From positions 5,642,001 to 5,706,000 of the forward strand of contig NC_060020.1 of NCBI RefSeq assembly GCF_021134715.1: a stretch of DNA of 64,000 bases, written 5' to 3'. This document shows, one piece after another, positions 1-13,761 of the stretch. The notes below the pieces were generated by a model that ran no database searches, was not told where the DNA came from, and worked only from the letters and a program-made list of their open reading frames with translations. Each line of letters starts with the position of its first letter. The first letter of the stretch is position 1. The translations under genes and the position numbers were made by a program. Source of the stretch: Daphnia pulex. Taxonomy: Eukaryota > Arthropoda > Branchiopoda > Diplostraca > Daphniidae.

Positions 1-3000
1 AATCTCTGGTTGAGTAACGGCTACACTTTGCGTGAAGAAAGAAGTGACAAGGGAAATATTCCTTTTCAATAATTTCGGGAGAAAAATAAAATGCGATGCT
101 TGTTTTTGTTTCAGGGAGGGTTAGATTTTTAAAAGAAGAAGAAAAAAAAAAAAGAATAGAAAAATCAACTTATGCATATATAAAGAAATTGCCCTCTGGT
201 CTCCTCCACGGTTCTCTGCCCTCATGTATTCCTCCCCTCCCGCCGACCACCTGACTGACGACAGAGAAAAGACCCTGAACGCCGGCGGGTACGTACACTC
301 ACTGCGGCTGGCAGTGCAGCGGGACCGTGTTGTTGTATAGTGTGGTGTAAAGCCCACCTCCCCTCCCTTTTACGTATAGGCAGCAGCTCCCTCTCTCTCT
401 TTGCCGAAAGCTCGTGTCTGAACCGAGTTCCGATCAGTCGACTGCCGACCTCTCGTTCGGCGTGGTTGTGCCGTCTCCCCAATTGTTTATTTCACGTCGG
501 TTTCCATTCACATTTTTCTCATTCTTCCTTTTTTCGAGTTGTTGTGTGTCGGTTTCGAGCGCATGACCGGGAAAAATTAAATCGAGCCAAAGGAAATCGC
601 ATCGTCGACCGTTTCGTGTCTTTTTCTTTTTGTTGTTGTTGTGGTGCATCACATTTCTTAGAGAAAGAAAAGAAAAAAGAAGAAGAAAAGAAAAACACCA
701 ACCTGGTTGATTTGTTTCGTTTGATCGCCGTTGGAACTCCCGGCCCTCTTCTCTACCAAAGCGTTTCGTCAACCAGCCCAACAGGTATATAGTACACACA
801 AGGCGTTGTTTTGCATTTAGAGAGACACATTTCGTAATGGCCGAGGCTATAAGAACTGGTACGCGGTTGTTACGGTAATGCAGTAGCGGGTGACCAACCT
901 CTCGGCAACCATTCCAGTTCGATAAGAGCCGTTTGATAGAGATTGGCGGAGATTAATTCAATAGCATTGTCGACGACCTGTTCCTCCTCCCAACCAAAAC
1001 ATTTCGAAAGAAAAGAAGGAGCCCTGCCTTTTATTCCTTTTTCCCACTTTTTTTTTCTTTTTTTCGGTTTTCCAGCAAAAGTCGTGATGACGACCTTTTG
1101 AACTGAATTCTTCCTCACTGGGAAACAACACAATTGAGCGCACCGCAGCGATGTTTTTTTGATAACACGTTAGCGACGACGTTAATTTTTTTTTCTTCTC
1201 ATTTTTGGGGCTTTTCAATGAAGGAAAATGAAAAATTGCGTCGGGCCGAGTCATTGGCGGAAAAAGGAGCCCCCCCCCCCGTTTGTTTCGTTTTTGCTCC
1301 AGGAGAGAGAAAGACAACCGTTGCTCATTTTTATTAGGTAGAATAATAAGAAGCTCTTTTTCGCCAATGATGAGCCCCTCTCTTTGCAGATGACCATGAA
1401 AGGCACTCTTTCTCTCTATATAGCTCCTCTATGATTTATTCTCATATTTTCATTTTATTACCCAAGGTGATGGTCCGGTCTGTCTGTACATCGTAAACCT
1501 GGAAAGGAGGATAAGAAGAAAGAAAGAAAAGGGATAGGATAGCGTATAGCCAGAAAGAGATACACAACAAGTTGTGCTAAAATAAGATAGAAGCGCAGTT
1601 TCTGTATGCAGATTGTTCCGTTCCTGGTTCGGCCTTAAATGGGCGACGTAACCTTTTCGGCGTTCCACTTGGCGGAGTTCTAAGGTCCTCCACGTAGTAT
1701 TTTATCCCAGTATTGTTGTTGTTGTTGTTGTGTCACGTAACACATGCGGGGGATGTTTAGATAATCAACGGTATCTCCTTTTCGGTGTGCCACTCGTTTG
1801 ATCAAATAACCAGGAAAATGATTTCTTTTTTTCTTTTTCTCAAAATGAGATAGATAGAACAAGTAAATAGTAGGGAGTAGTAGGCAAAGCGAAACGTTAC
1901 GTGGGATGAGACATTATGACAGGCCGTATTTTTTTTTAGTTTTTTTTTCTTTCTCCCAAGAGTTTCTTTCTTTCCGTAGAGGAACAGAAGTTGTAGTGGG
2001 ATAGTCATCGCTCATCCTTCTTTTTGATTTCTCCTAGCACCGAAAAAAGACACGAAGAAATCTCATTAACGTCGCCTTTTTCCTGTTCAATTTCGGGAAA
2101 AAGAAGGGGAGAAAAATAAATAATAAATAGAAGATGAATTTTGTTTTTCTCTCTCTCCTTACCGCAAGAAACGAGTGTGTCCCTGTTCCTTTTTTCTCCC
2201 CCATTTTTTCTTGTTTTGTTTTTTCCTCCCTTGGTTTCTTATTTCTTTCGTTTTATTCGTTCACTATGGCCATGATGATATTCACCTTTTTGAGAATTTT
2301 CAATCGGGAACCACACCCAGTTACCACTGGTTTTGGCTGACGTGTCATCTACGTACTTGCCATCGGGTCACGAATAAAAGAGAGAAACAAGAAAACAGAT
2401 TAGCAGTTGGTTTATTTTGTAATACCGAGAACAAATTTCCCTTTAAAGGGCGATAGCGCCGAGAGAGAAGAAGGTAAAAATGAGAAGCTTTTTAAAAGAA
2501 AGGAAATTGTGCCGCCGAAATAAAAGTTACACAAGTAACCTGAATGCCAACAGGAACACAAAACCTTTGGTTCTTTGGCTATTGACATGGCCATAATATA
2601 TTGTTGAGGCGATAACCGCGATATGTTCCTACTACTACAGTCGTTGTGTTCTAGTCGTCAATTTTTGTTTTCGGTTGTTTTTCGCCTATTTTTTGCTCAC
2701 TCTCGTATACGTTCGCTCTGTGTGTTCTCTCTGACAGGAGAAAAATGTTGGGTCGTACAATGTGAAACCGCGTGCAGTGAAAAACGTTTTTTTTTTGTGG
2801 AGGTTTTCTTCTTTTTGCGGGACTGCTTTTTACGAGCGGAAGTCGACCATCGAACGAAACAAGCCAGAGCTTCCGCCCGCGGGACGCACGAAAGAAAATA
2901 AAGTAACGAAAAAGAATTAGAGAGGAAAAAGAGCAAAGAAACGATTGAACTGGGCCGTCTGCTTGTTGTTGTTCTATCCCGCAAGGCTTTGTGTTTGGTT

Positions 3001-6000
3001 CGCTGGCATTTTTTTTTTCCAGAAACACAACCGAAATAGAAAGAGTAAAGAAACTTCGTCGGCGCGTATAGGCAACATCCAAATGGAATTAAAATACACG
3101 GAGGGGAAGAAAGAAAGAAAAAAATGGACCGAGTGTGTGTATAGTTAGTTGCGTTTGTACTCTGAGCGGGCAAGGCAATCACTTCTGCTGGTCGAATGGG
3201 CTGAACTTTAGTCGAGTTAGTAGTAAAGTTTTTTTTCTTCTGCGAGGAAAAGAAATAGGCCGGAATGCGCGTGTGTTTTGTGTTTTTCTTGGTTGAATAG
3301 TTGACCGATTTAAAAGGAAAAAAGAAAGAAGAGTCTCTTTTCAGAAGGAGAATTCGGCCCCCTTCTTCTCCGTATATCATTTTTGGGCTGCCGAGTGGAA
3401 ACAAGAACACGTAGGACGGAATAGGTACCGTTAGGTGACGTGCGCTGAAATTCTGAATCCGTAGGCTGGCATCAGGTAGTTATGTGAGAACTAACGTTAG
3501 GATTCATCGCTATCCATTCTCCCCTTCTCGTCATTCCGGTCGTCGAGTATCAGTCGACGGACAGACTACATTACATACGGCAGATGATTGATACATTGAG
3601 AATCCACACCGCACCCGACAAGATGTTTGCGTTTGTCGATGCAAATGCAGCCGACGAAATGAGAAAGAAAGTTGAAAGCTGCTTAGCATCTTCTTCTTCT
3701 TCTATTATTTAAGAACCTCATACACGCCAGACGATTTCATCATCATTCTAAATAATCCCCGCGAAAGAAATCAATTCTCCTTTGCCAAATCAAAATCAGA
3801 ATTTAGAAATAAAAAGGATGTTAACGTTTTACATGCAAAAGTGAGATACCATCAGTTTGTGTATACATACTATTCAAACTGTTTTCTTGGCTCAGCTCAC
3901 CGTGCCAGTTGTCCAGCTGTTGGATGCACACAGGGTCCAGGCTTTTTTTAAATTTTGTTTCTTTTTACAAGCCCTCGAGAAAATCAATGCCAATTAAGGT
4001 ATTGAATAGACGCCAACTCTGTGGAGCTTTGATTATGGCATTTGGCGTTGTTTTTTAATGACCGCTCGAGGGATCCTGTTCGTGCTGACTATCCCAAGCA
4101 GCTGCAGCACGCTAGGCGCTCCACAAGTTATCGCTCCGAGATTCGAAATGGTGCTGGTAGCCGAACAATCGACCGTCGTGTTTTTTTTCTCTTTCGTTTA
4201 TCCTCCCAACTCTCGTCTCTTTTTGTCCCTTTTGATATTTTTTCGTCCCTTTTTTTTTATTGAGGAAAATCGGTTTGGAGCAAAGAAAAATCAGGCAGCA
4301 ATCAAGGGGCGGGAGACGGTGGCCCGTCTCCCTTGACTTTTGACTTTATTTGGGCCCTTTAACCTGATAAGGAAAATGCCAGAAACGGTTGGAAAAATTG
4401 GCGACGATGATGATGGAACTCAGGGCACTTGTGCACGAAGGACAACCGGATTTTTTCTCTCTCTCTCTCTCTCTCCCTCTCACTCCTCTATCACAGAGAT
4501 AAGAGACAACAACAACGAAACGGTTCCGCAAGTTTCTCTCTTCTGTGTTGGGTTGAGTCAGCATCAATGCGCGTAACGGTCGGCCAGACAAGTCAGTTTA
4601 TCACAATTTCCCTGCCAGCTAGTATCCCGAAGGTTAACTGAAAACATTCGTCCAACCAATACCGAACACACCCTTTGTGTTTGTTTGCCAGTGTGTTGGT
4701 TCGGAGAAAGGAGAGAGCTACTATATCTTGATCTTAACCTTGTTGCGTTAGTCTCTTGCCTAATATTTCTTTCTTTGCTATACTTTTACTTCAATGTTGC
4801 CCAGTTTCTTTTGTTGCTGCCTTGTTTTTTTTTCTCTCTCTCTCTCTCCTGCTTTTTGGCTGCCGTTCCGTGCCAAAAGTTGGATCATATTTCAAATATG
4901 ATTATGAGACACCGTTTCTTGAGAGCCTACTGTGGAAAATCGTTGCCCAGTCGGTTCTTTTTTTTCCTTTTTTCAGCTGGTTAGCGGATGAGAAAAAACA
5001 CGAATGTTTCTCTTTGAATACTTTTTTTTTCTTTATTTGCTTCCACCACCAGACAGTCAAATAGAACAGCACCCAATAACTCCGCCCGAAAATGGAAATT
5101 ACGTATTTGTTCGCAGATTCCCTTTCTAAAATCTCCCCTAAGCGATTTCTTTTTGCTTCTTTTTATTCTCTCCGCCTGACTTGTTAGTGTTGCATTTTGC
5201 TTCTTGGTTATAGTTACTTTTTTTTTTGTGGGTAATTTCGCCCTTCTGGTGTTCCCAGTTCTGGGAACTACTGGGAAACCATTTGTGGGGGTTTTTTCTT
5301 TCTTTTTTTCGCAGAGGAAGAAATGCCCATGTGAAGTTGGACAAAAGCCAATGAAGTAAGAGACTCTTAAAAAGGGAAAAGTGGGTGGTTTTGAAAAGGG
5401 CCAAGCAAAAGTCGATACGTCGCTAATAAAAAGCCGTAAAGCTCGCACGTACAAGTTGCCTTTTCACTCCTTTCTTGTGTAATATCAAGGTCGACATCAA
5501 GGCGTTCCATATGAGGGCATCTTCCGCCCTCCAACACGTTCAGTCTGACGTGTCGGATTAAATCAGCGCAGTTGGATGTATGTATAGAAGAATATTAGAA
5601 GAATAAAAGGAAGAGTTTGTCTTGTTGGGGCTCTTCTCTTTTAGGCTCCAAACTTTCTTTTTCATTTGACGGGCGACGTATGCGCTCGTCCGACACGTTT
5701 CGTCCGCACCCACCACTGCCCGTGAAAACTTGAAAAGAGTTGAACAATTCGACAGTGCGGTGACACCATCCGCATCACATCGTCCATTACAAAAAGGAGG
5801 GAAAGAAAGTTCTTTTTTTTTTAATATAATAGTCACAAGAATCATCGTCATTCTTAACTCGATTCACCAATGTTTTTATATGTTTTTTCATCGAGCGCTC
5901 GTTCATCAAGGCGCCAACCGCTTGACGGTTTGTGTGGGTGGTCAATTCCGGACCGAACTGACCGTTCCGTCTCATTCCCTTGGACTCTCTCCTTTTTTTT

Positions 6001-8033
6001 CTCTCTCTCTCTCTTAATAGTGACAGCATAATGTATTTATATTCATTTCTTTTATGAAAGTGTTATCGAAATTCTGAGGTTTCCTCCAAGAAAATGGTTA
6101 TAAAAAAAAATAGTACCACGGGATGCGTGAAAGCTATTTTCGTGATGATGGTTCGTTTCAAAGTCATTTTCCGATTTCTATTTCAAACCGATTCCAACGT
6201 ATATAGCCTAATGTTATACCAATTTTATCTACTTAATTCGTCCGAGTTCTTCACGACAACCAACAGACCAAAGAACTTCCCTCTAGCGCCCCCCCCCAAA
6301 AAAAAACGAGAATGAGATTTTTAACGGATTGCCGTCAATAGTCTGAACGAAATCAACCGAGACCTTGGCTCACGATCATGGCCGCCAGTCGCAATTGTCT
6401 TTGAAAAACAAAAGAGATTAAAAGAAATTACAGTCAAAGTGTTTAGATAATATGTCTGCGTGTGTGGGTTCCGATTTCTCGTGCAGGGAGTACGTGTATG
6501 GTGTAGGGTAGACGACGCGTGCAAAGTAGGACACACAACAACAGCCAAGTGTGCAGGCAAACTTATCCGCCTCCTGTTATTGTTAGAAAGTGACTGTCGT
6601 TTTTTGTTGAAGACTTTTTATTTATTTTTTTTCTGGGTTGAAGACTTTTTGTTGACGTTGTTGTTTTGCAACTCTCTCTCTCTCTTTTCCTCCTTTAACG
6701 TAGATGTGTGCAATATTTGTGTGTGTGGTTTGTTTGCTGGCGATGATGATGATTGTGGTGGTGGGGCTGCTGCTGTTATTATTATTATTTACGTAGGCTT
6801 CTGCCACGTTTTTATACGGGACGGGCAGCAGGCTGGCTGCTGCACCCATCGGCGCATTACATTGTTAATGCCGGGCGTCTCTTCCCAGTCATTGTGGACG
6901 TCAAAGAGTCTTCCTCTCACCTCAATCTCGGCCCATTTCCAATGCAGCAACAGTTTGAGAAATCTTTTTCTTCTTCTTCTTCTTCTTAGCTGCTCTTGTG
7001 GTGGCGGAGGAGGAGGCGGTAAATTGAGAGAGAGAGGAGAAGAAACATGACTGAAACTTTCACTCGACTGCGGCCGCTGATTTTGATTCTCCTTTAGTGT
7101 ATGCACAGACACACACACACACATCTTTGTGTATTATTCATCAGTTGGCCTTTTTTTTTTCTTCGAGAAAAACTTAAGCAAACATCGTTGCATTTGAATA
7201 TTTTTCATTTGCCTCCAACCAGCAACTCGGCCATCAAAGAAGAAGATTTTGGGTTGTTGCTGTTGTTGCTGTTGTTGTGTTCATTATCGAATCTTGGCGG
7301 CGCTCACTGCGGGCACGTTCACCTTTCGAGTTCACCTCTCCATCCTCGGGTACTTGCGATGTGCTGCTCTCGGTTGTTATTCATTAAGGCCGAACAACAC
7401 ACTCTGCCGCACTAGTGGTGGTGGTGGTGGTTTTTTTTAGTTCGTTTTCATGGACCCAGAAATTTCAGTTGTCTTTTTATTCCATTCGACTTGCACGACC
7501 TCTCGGTCTGTTTGGTTAGATTTTCTTCCTGCTGTGTGTGTACGTGTATAGGATCATCCCGGATGCCTTTATACGTAATTTTGTGTTTGTGTGTGAGTGT
7601 GTGTGTGTGCCTAGTAGCGCGACAACGTAGGATAATTCAAGTCTTATACGGCACGTTAGTTTGTTGTGCAAGACTCTGTGAGAATGAAAAAGGGGGAGAA
7701 GTTGCGCAGCCCAGGGAACCAACAAATGAGAGTTGTTTGGGGTAAAGCTCACACACACATCCATTCCGGATGGAGGGGAGGAGGAAGAAGAAGAAGAAGT
7801 TGGGAGACTTTTTCTTTGGAAATCTATTCATTCTTATTATGAGTTGTGTAATTGCGGGAAAAACGGGTAAGAATAGCACTGGTGTACCTGAAGAAAAAAA
7901 GTGGAAAATGAATTTTTTTCTTTCCCCGAGACATCATTGTTGTTGTTGTTGCTTGTATGTTGTTACCATTTAACTTTGTTTATTGTTATATTCATTTTCG
8001 TTTTTGGATTTTTTTTTTGCTCTCCCCCTCTAG
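1..8033. other. Low-complexity non-coding region upstream of the PTB gene
   Basis: About 8 kb with no coding exon I can support. It is rich in poly-T/poly-A runs, CT microsatellites and GTT/CAA-type triplet runs. The many short reading frames in it look compositional: they overlap each other on both strands and lack domains. A splice acceptor (polypyrimidine tract then AG at 8032-8033) lies 13 bp before the start codon of the PTB gene, so at least one 5' UTR exon should lie upstream. A candidate donor is AG|GTATAT at 784/785, but this is only a guess. Most of the region is therefore probably 5' intron plus promoter. Confidence 0.5.
4456..4475. repeat. (CT)n microsatellite
   Basis: An uninterrupted CT dinucleotide run. 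Similar runs occur at about 4833-4849, 6000-6014, 36603-36621 and 40763-40778. Confidence 0.9.
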
Positions 8034-8046
8034 GAGTTTGTGCATA

Positions 8047-11000
8047 ATGAGCGACATGAAGAGGCTCTTCTACGTGTGGTTCCTCGGCGCCAAAGAATGC
8101 CGCGGATTGCGTGGCGACGAATTCGTTCGGCCCATCGTCCGGTACGTCCATTTTCTTTCGTCATTCCTATTCAAGCGCGTGTGTTATTCAAATTTTGGCG
8201 CTTCTAATTACCGGGTTACCTTTTCAACTCATCACAGTCCTTGTAAGGGCCTCATCACGTCTTGTTTCGTTTTTTTTTTCTTCTTTTTAATTCGACTTGT
8301 TTCTCTCTCTCTCTACCTTCCTTTCGGAGCAGAAGAAACAATAACAAAACAAACGACCAATCACCTTTTTCTCTTCTCTTCTCTCGACTTCGTGAGGCCC
8401 GTGGGACAGTTTTTATCTTTTTCCAAGGGGAAGGCAAGGAGGGAATTTTGAAATTGAAAACTTCCGCGTCTTATTCTTCTCTCTCCCCCCTCTCCTTATG
8501 GCTAGACTTAACGACTCATTTGTGCCGGAACGCCACCACCAGAGCGCTGTATTTTTTTTCTCCTTTATAGTACCGTACTTGAGTTGCATTGCGTAGCTGA
8601 GTCGGAGAAAAAAAAAAGGAAAAATGGGAATGAACCGAATAAAGAAACGAAGCGAAAAGAAGAAGAAGAAGGAAAAGGGCTATTAGATGAAGCCAGTGTG
8701 GTTTTCTTTCTTTTTTTTAGTTACACAGAATCAACTGTGTAGTACGTGGGATAATCTGAATCGTGTTCTAATATTATGATTAGAAAAGAAAAGGGAAAAA
8801 CAAAAAAAAAAATCCGGCCTGCCCTTTTTCTTTATATTTTTAAATTTTGTTCAGCTCCGATCCAATTTTTCACGGGTTGGTGTGTTTGTCGGTGAGGTCA
8901 TTGACAAAAACACCTTATTGGGGACGTCGTAAGACATCCAAGGGAGACTATCATTTGTGTTTGTTTTGGGAAATGGAAAAGGGACCGCGGCAAACAAAGT
9001 GTGTAGGACGTGCATGTATATGATTGTTGTGTGTGTGTAACACGTTAAAACACTTGACTCGTCATCGATAGCCGAAAGGAACGAACAAGACGAGCGTGCA
9101 AGGAGGGAGGGGTTCATCCTGCAGAAAAAAAAGCCAAAAAAATTACGTTTTCATTTTAAACAAAAACGAAACACAAAGTTCGATGAACGCTCGGGTCCTC
9201 TTTTATCTTTTTTTTTTCTTCAATCCCCTGAAATGTATTTTATTTATTACGCAGTCAGCTATAGTCGCAGTCTTTATCTCTCTTTACCTTAGTACAAATT
9301 TCAGTCCTCGGCTCAGTGGTGCTTTTTTTTTGTCTCATTTGATCCGGACATGTTTACGACTCCAAGTTTAGGAAAGAAGAAAGAAAACTTGGCGTTTGGG
9401 TCTTTTTTTTCTTCTTCTTCGCTGCTGTCCAGGGAGACCAGAAATTACTGCCGTGTACGCATTTCAAGTCTACACACAGCCCAGGTCTACGCGTTTGGCA
9501 GCCTGGGCTTTGCGACACCAATAAGCTACGTCTCGGCCGTGCCATATAAAGTCTCTCTAAGAAGGAAACGAACGAGCGAAGGAAAGGAGAAAAATAATGA
9601 TAATAATAAAAAAGAAAAAGAAAATCCAACTTGTTTATGCAACGTCGTGCGACTTTTTTTGTGTGTGCGCTTCCCGGTCGTCGTCGTTATTGTCGCCAGG
9701 GTCGTGGAAATTTTTCTCAGCCGACAGCCGAGTGTATATATGCCATGTAATAATAATATGACAACTGTAGAGCTTTTCAAGTCTTCGGTGGTGAAGAGAT
9801 GAGGAAAGAAATGTAGACCCCCACTTCGGGGCTGGCTGTCCCGAATGGTCGTGATTATGCGGTGCGACATCCTCCTCCTCCTCCTATTCTCTCGCTGCAA
9901 CTACTACTGCCGCACTAATAACAGCCAACCGTCGTGTATTCTTCTTTGTCTCTTTTTTTTCTTTTCTGGCTTCACTTGCCGAGGAGAGAGAGATGCATGT
10001 AGGCTTTTCTCTCTCCTCTTTTGTTCTCTGTGCGTTCCATCACGGAATTGAGGATCACGGCGAATGTAGACACACACAGTGCGTATACCTATAAGAGCGG
10101 GGCCGAAAAGATGTGTAGCCTGCTGGCCTTGCATTGTTTTCTTAGCAGCTAGTCATATAGGCATTCCATCTTTTTCTCACTCGCTTCCAAGCAGCTGCTG
10201 GAAATTCCCTCCAAGGCTGTAATCACCTCCTTCAATGCGTTCGCTGCTCACAAATATCTTTCGAGCATCAGCAGCAAGGCGAGGCGAAAAAAAAAAGAAA
10301 AAAAGAGCTCAAGAGAAGATAAAAGGAAAGCCTTGCAAGTCGAGCCGGTGCGCGCATTTCCTTATCTGTTGCAAAGATGAATGGGGAAGAAGAAGAAGAA
10401 GGTCGGAGAGCTCGTTGTGTTCAGAGAGTCAAGTTGGGCTTGGTTTATTTTTTGTTCACCTTTCGCCAAGCCTGACGCCCATTTTCTATCTCATTCCTTA
10501 TCCACCCAATCATCTCTAATCGCTTTCGACGTCTTCAATCATAGAGCACACACATCGCTTCCCCGCTCACGATCTTCTTCTTTTTTATGGAGGACCCCCT
10601 TCCTTGTCCCTTACGCGTCATTCCACACGGGTCCAATCAAGCCATTATTTTTTTTCTTCTTCTTCCATCCGATCCGCACGGATGCGATTGGCCACAGCAA
10701 CCGCCGATGTGTTGTTTTTATAACTGAAGCGTATACCGTAACTTTCTTCGACTTGAATTTTTTTGTTTTTTATTATTATTATTTGTTGTTTTGTTGTTTT
10801 TTTCGTTTCGTGTGTTTCCTCCGGTTTCGGGCTGTGTGTAAAAAAAACACCTGGCGTGTGTTCACCATCAGGGTCGTTTCACTAAGATGAATGTCTGCCT
10901 GTGTGTCGTCACTGTCGTGAAACAAAAAAAAAAAAAAAAAAAACAAGATGCCGCCAGATCGTTCCTCCCATTGTGTTTGCGAATGACACGAATCGCTTGA

Positions 11001-12817
11001 CAGCCGGAATTGACTAGTCCTCCGCTTTTTGCAACAAGTTTACATTTCATTTTTCCAGAGTTGAGTACTCGCAAAAGTTATGCGGGGAATGCTCGTGGAA
11101 ATTGAAATTGATTTTTTCCCCCCTCGTTCCGTTGGCCGCCCTCTGCTCGTGTGCAGACGCTGTCAAAATGATATTATGACATCACGTTTTGGAAATTAAA
11201 TTTGAATAGGTCGAGCGGTCAGAAAAACCGGAATGAAAGGTGGACGATAATAACGACGGACAGACGGGCAGACAGACAGACACAGAGAATTTGAGAAATG
11301 GGAACTCACGTTTGCATAGAGAGAAACAGAAAGAAAGAAAAAAATAGGGAATAAGTGTCGAGCGGATGAAAGACTCTGGCTCTTCTTTTCTTTCTTTTTT
11401 CCAGATATATCTTATCTCGGATCAACGACCGAGCGCACCGAATCCGGGTGCACGCGCACGCCATCATTCCGTACTGCGGAAGAGACGAACTGACCGATGA
11501 ACGAAAAAAAAAAAAAAAACACGAACGAAACGAAACACATACGCGTAGAATTGATGATGGCTTTCGTGTACGTGAGAAACTCATGAAGACCTGCGGTTAT
11601 GTGAAACCATTCCTAACCATTTTGAAAAATGACAATGGCCCACACGGCGAGACTCTTATGTCTTGTCGGGTTTCTTCCGTATGTGTTTGCCATCATCATC
11701 TCGGCCCAAATGATGATGCGCTCCGTCGATCATTATTGTCTCGCTCTCTTTTTTTCTTCGCAGACTTCATCTTTATTTTGATTAATAGCCTCCCCCCCCC
11801 CCCTTATTTCATAAAGGATATACAAGTCCTGCAATTTTGTGAGTTGATGGCGCGTTGGAATGGTGAGGTGGTTGATGGATTTGTTTGGCTAAATGTTTTT
11901 TTTTCTTTTGTTCTCTTTTTGATTTTGATGGCCGCGTCCACAGGTACTTCCAGCGCAAGGAGGAAGAATGCGAGCCGTCCAAAGTGACGCTGCAAATTTC
12001 GGCGAAAGGAATTAAATTGGTTGCCGATTCCCTTCGTCATTTTGTGCCCAGTCATGCCGTCACTTACGTCAGTCAGGGGGCTCCGCCCGACGATGACATC
12101 GTCTCCGTCATTTTGCTCCTGTACAATCCGATTACCAAGTGCCCGGTTCACTTGCACGCCTACCGCTGCGACTCGGTCGAGACGGCCGACCTCCTGTCGG
12201 AGCAGTTCCAGCTGCTCGTCGACCTGCCGGAGAACCAGCGCAAGATCCGCGATCTGGAGCAGCGACTCCAGTCGCAGGGACTCTACCCCAGCGCTAGCCA
12301 GAACCAGTCGAGAATGCTCATCAAATCGTGCGATACCGGATTGGGTGGATCCAGCGGAGATCTACTTGCCGGCCACAGTGATTCATCCAGTGACGACGTC
12401 GCCTCAAATGACGTCTGCAAGTCAGCGGCGGATCTGCAACGTCCCATTCCGCTTCAATCCGATCCGGCCATCTCCAAAAACGACCAGGAACGTATTGCCC
12501 GTCTCTACGATTCACTGGCCGCTGAGCTGCGCGACAAGCTGGGTGGCGCCATGTCCGGCAAAGCTGCTCCACTCCTTCTGCCTCCGAAGGACTACGAGAC
12601 GCAACAGCCGGAATCGGGTCGACCGTTGGCCAAGAATCCAGCGGTTCAATCCAACAACAATCGGGCCGGTCGCGCAGTCGTCCGAGGCAACAAGCAAACG
12701 GACAACGGGTCGTCGAGCGGACTCTCTAGTGGAATCGGATCCGATCTGGACGATCCGGTGGCTGAACGTTCCAGGAATCGCGAATGGATGCGATCGACCG
12801 CCGTTAGCAGTCAGCAA

Positions 12818-12848
<31 letters not shown>

Positions 12849-13761
12849 AACCCGACAATCGACAACAACAGCAACTTCAACAGGCTCGCCAGCGTTACAG
12901 CTATCATGATTCCAACAGCAACAACAACAACCTTATGCAGCAGCAGCAACAACAGCACCAGTACCAACAACAACAGCAGCAGCAGCAACAGCAGCAGCAG
13001 CATCAAGAAGTCCGGCGTCGAGAGCCCGTCATGCGTCAGATGTCAGAGCGGCGTGACACGGCCACTTTATTGAACCGGCGCTCCATGTCAGATTTGCGCC
13101 GCCAGGAAGAGTCGGCCGTCATGATCCGCCGGAGAGAAGAAAGCTGCCGTGACATTCGTGCAAGTAACGCCGAGCTGAACCGTAGCCGGGCCGATTTCCA
13201 GCAACTTTTATTGGCTGATGGGAACCGGAGTCGGGTCAAGGAAGCTCTCTCCAAATTTGAGAGCCGAGATCACCAGCAACACGAGCACGTCAAGGCCGTT
13301 CACGCCAGTTCACGCAGTCGCTCTTTCCGCGACGACCAGCCGTCTCAAGGCTGGAACGCGGGATTCAAGTACCGCCGCCAGCCGTCGGCTCTCGTCGATG
13401 GCTATCAAGAGCTGGACCAGAGAGAACGCTTTCCAGGTACGATGCCAACTTACTATTTACCATTGACTTGAGAGAGATGAAAAAGACTAACTAATGCTCT
13501 CGTCATTTGTCTTGTCCGTCCGTTTGTGCAGGTCTCGACAGAGAAACGGCCCGCGTCCTCGAGCCACTCCACGGACCGATGGGCGGCATGTCGCATCATC
13601 AACAGCAGCAGCAGCAACGTCACTTGCAGCGCCACAAATCGTCGGAATTTGTCTCGATGATCAAACGTGGCGGTCCGAACGAGTCCGGAACCGTCGTCGT
13701 CGTCGAGCCTACCCAAAAAGTGGGCAATCGACACTTCCGCGCCGTCCGCCAACCCAACTGA
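8047..13761 (+). CDS. PTB/PID-domain adaptor-like protein with poly-Gln tracts
   Basis: Exons 8047-8141, 11944-13436 and 13532-13761 (1818 nt, 605 aa); both introns are GT-AG and frame is kept (phase 2, then phase 1). Residues about 5-140 read as a phosphotyrosine-binding fold: a YVWFLGAKECRG first strand, a RPIVRYFQR helix, KVTLQISAKGIKLV strands, and a C-terminal helix ending near LLVDLPENQRKIRDLEQRL. Such domains bind NPxY-type peptides on receptors or adaptors, so a cytoplasmic adaptor role is inferred. The rest is low-complexity: a Ser/Asp-rich stretch, two poly-Gln tracts (genomic about 12813-12850 and 12938-13005) and an Arg/Glu-rich region. The PTB domain is split by a 3.8 kb intron. 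I do not recognise the exact orthologue. The start is the first ATG after the acceptor at 8033. Confidence 0.85.
8142..11943 (+). other. 3.8 kb intron of the PTB gene
   Basis: Phase 2 intron between GTACGT (8142) and CACAG (ends 11943). It contains poly-T tracts, a 20-base poly-A run at 10924-10943 and scattered purine-rich runs. I see no coding exon or nested gene in it. Confidence 0.75.

Noticed and set aside
340-792. Open frame of 150 codons on the plus strand
   Set aside because: Low-complexity Ser/Phe/Lys composition with an overlapping opposite-strand frame and no domain; probably 5' UTR or intron.
2697-3410. Open frame of 237 codons on the minus strand
   Set aside because: Phe/Lys/Ser-rich translation of poly-purine/poly-T DNA, overlapping other frames; no domain or splice context.
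12021-13073. 350-codon frame inside the PTB gene exon
   Set aside because: Shadow of the real frame; Ser/Thr/Asn-rich from frame-shifted CAA/CAG repeats. A minus-strand Leu-rich frame here is likewise a shadow.
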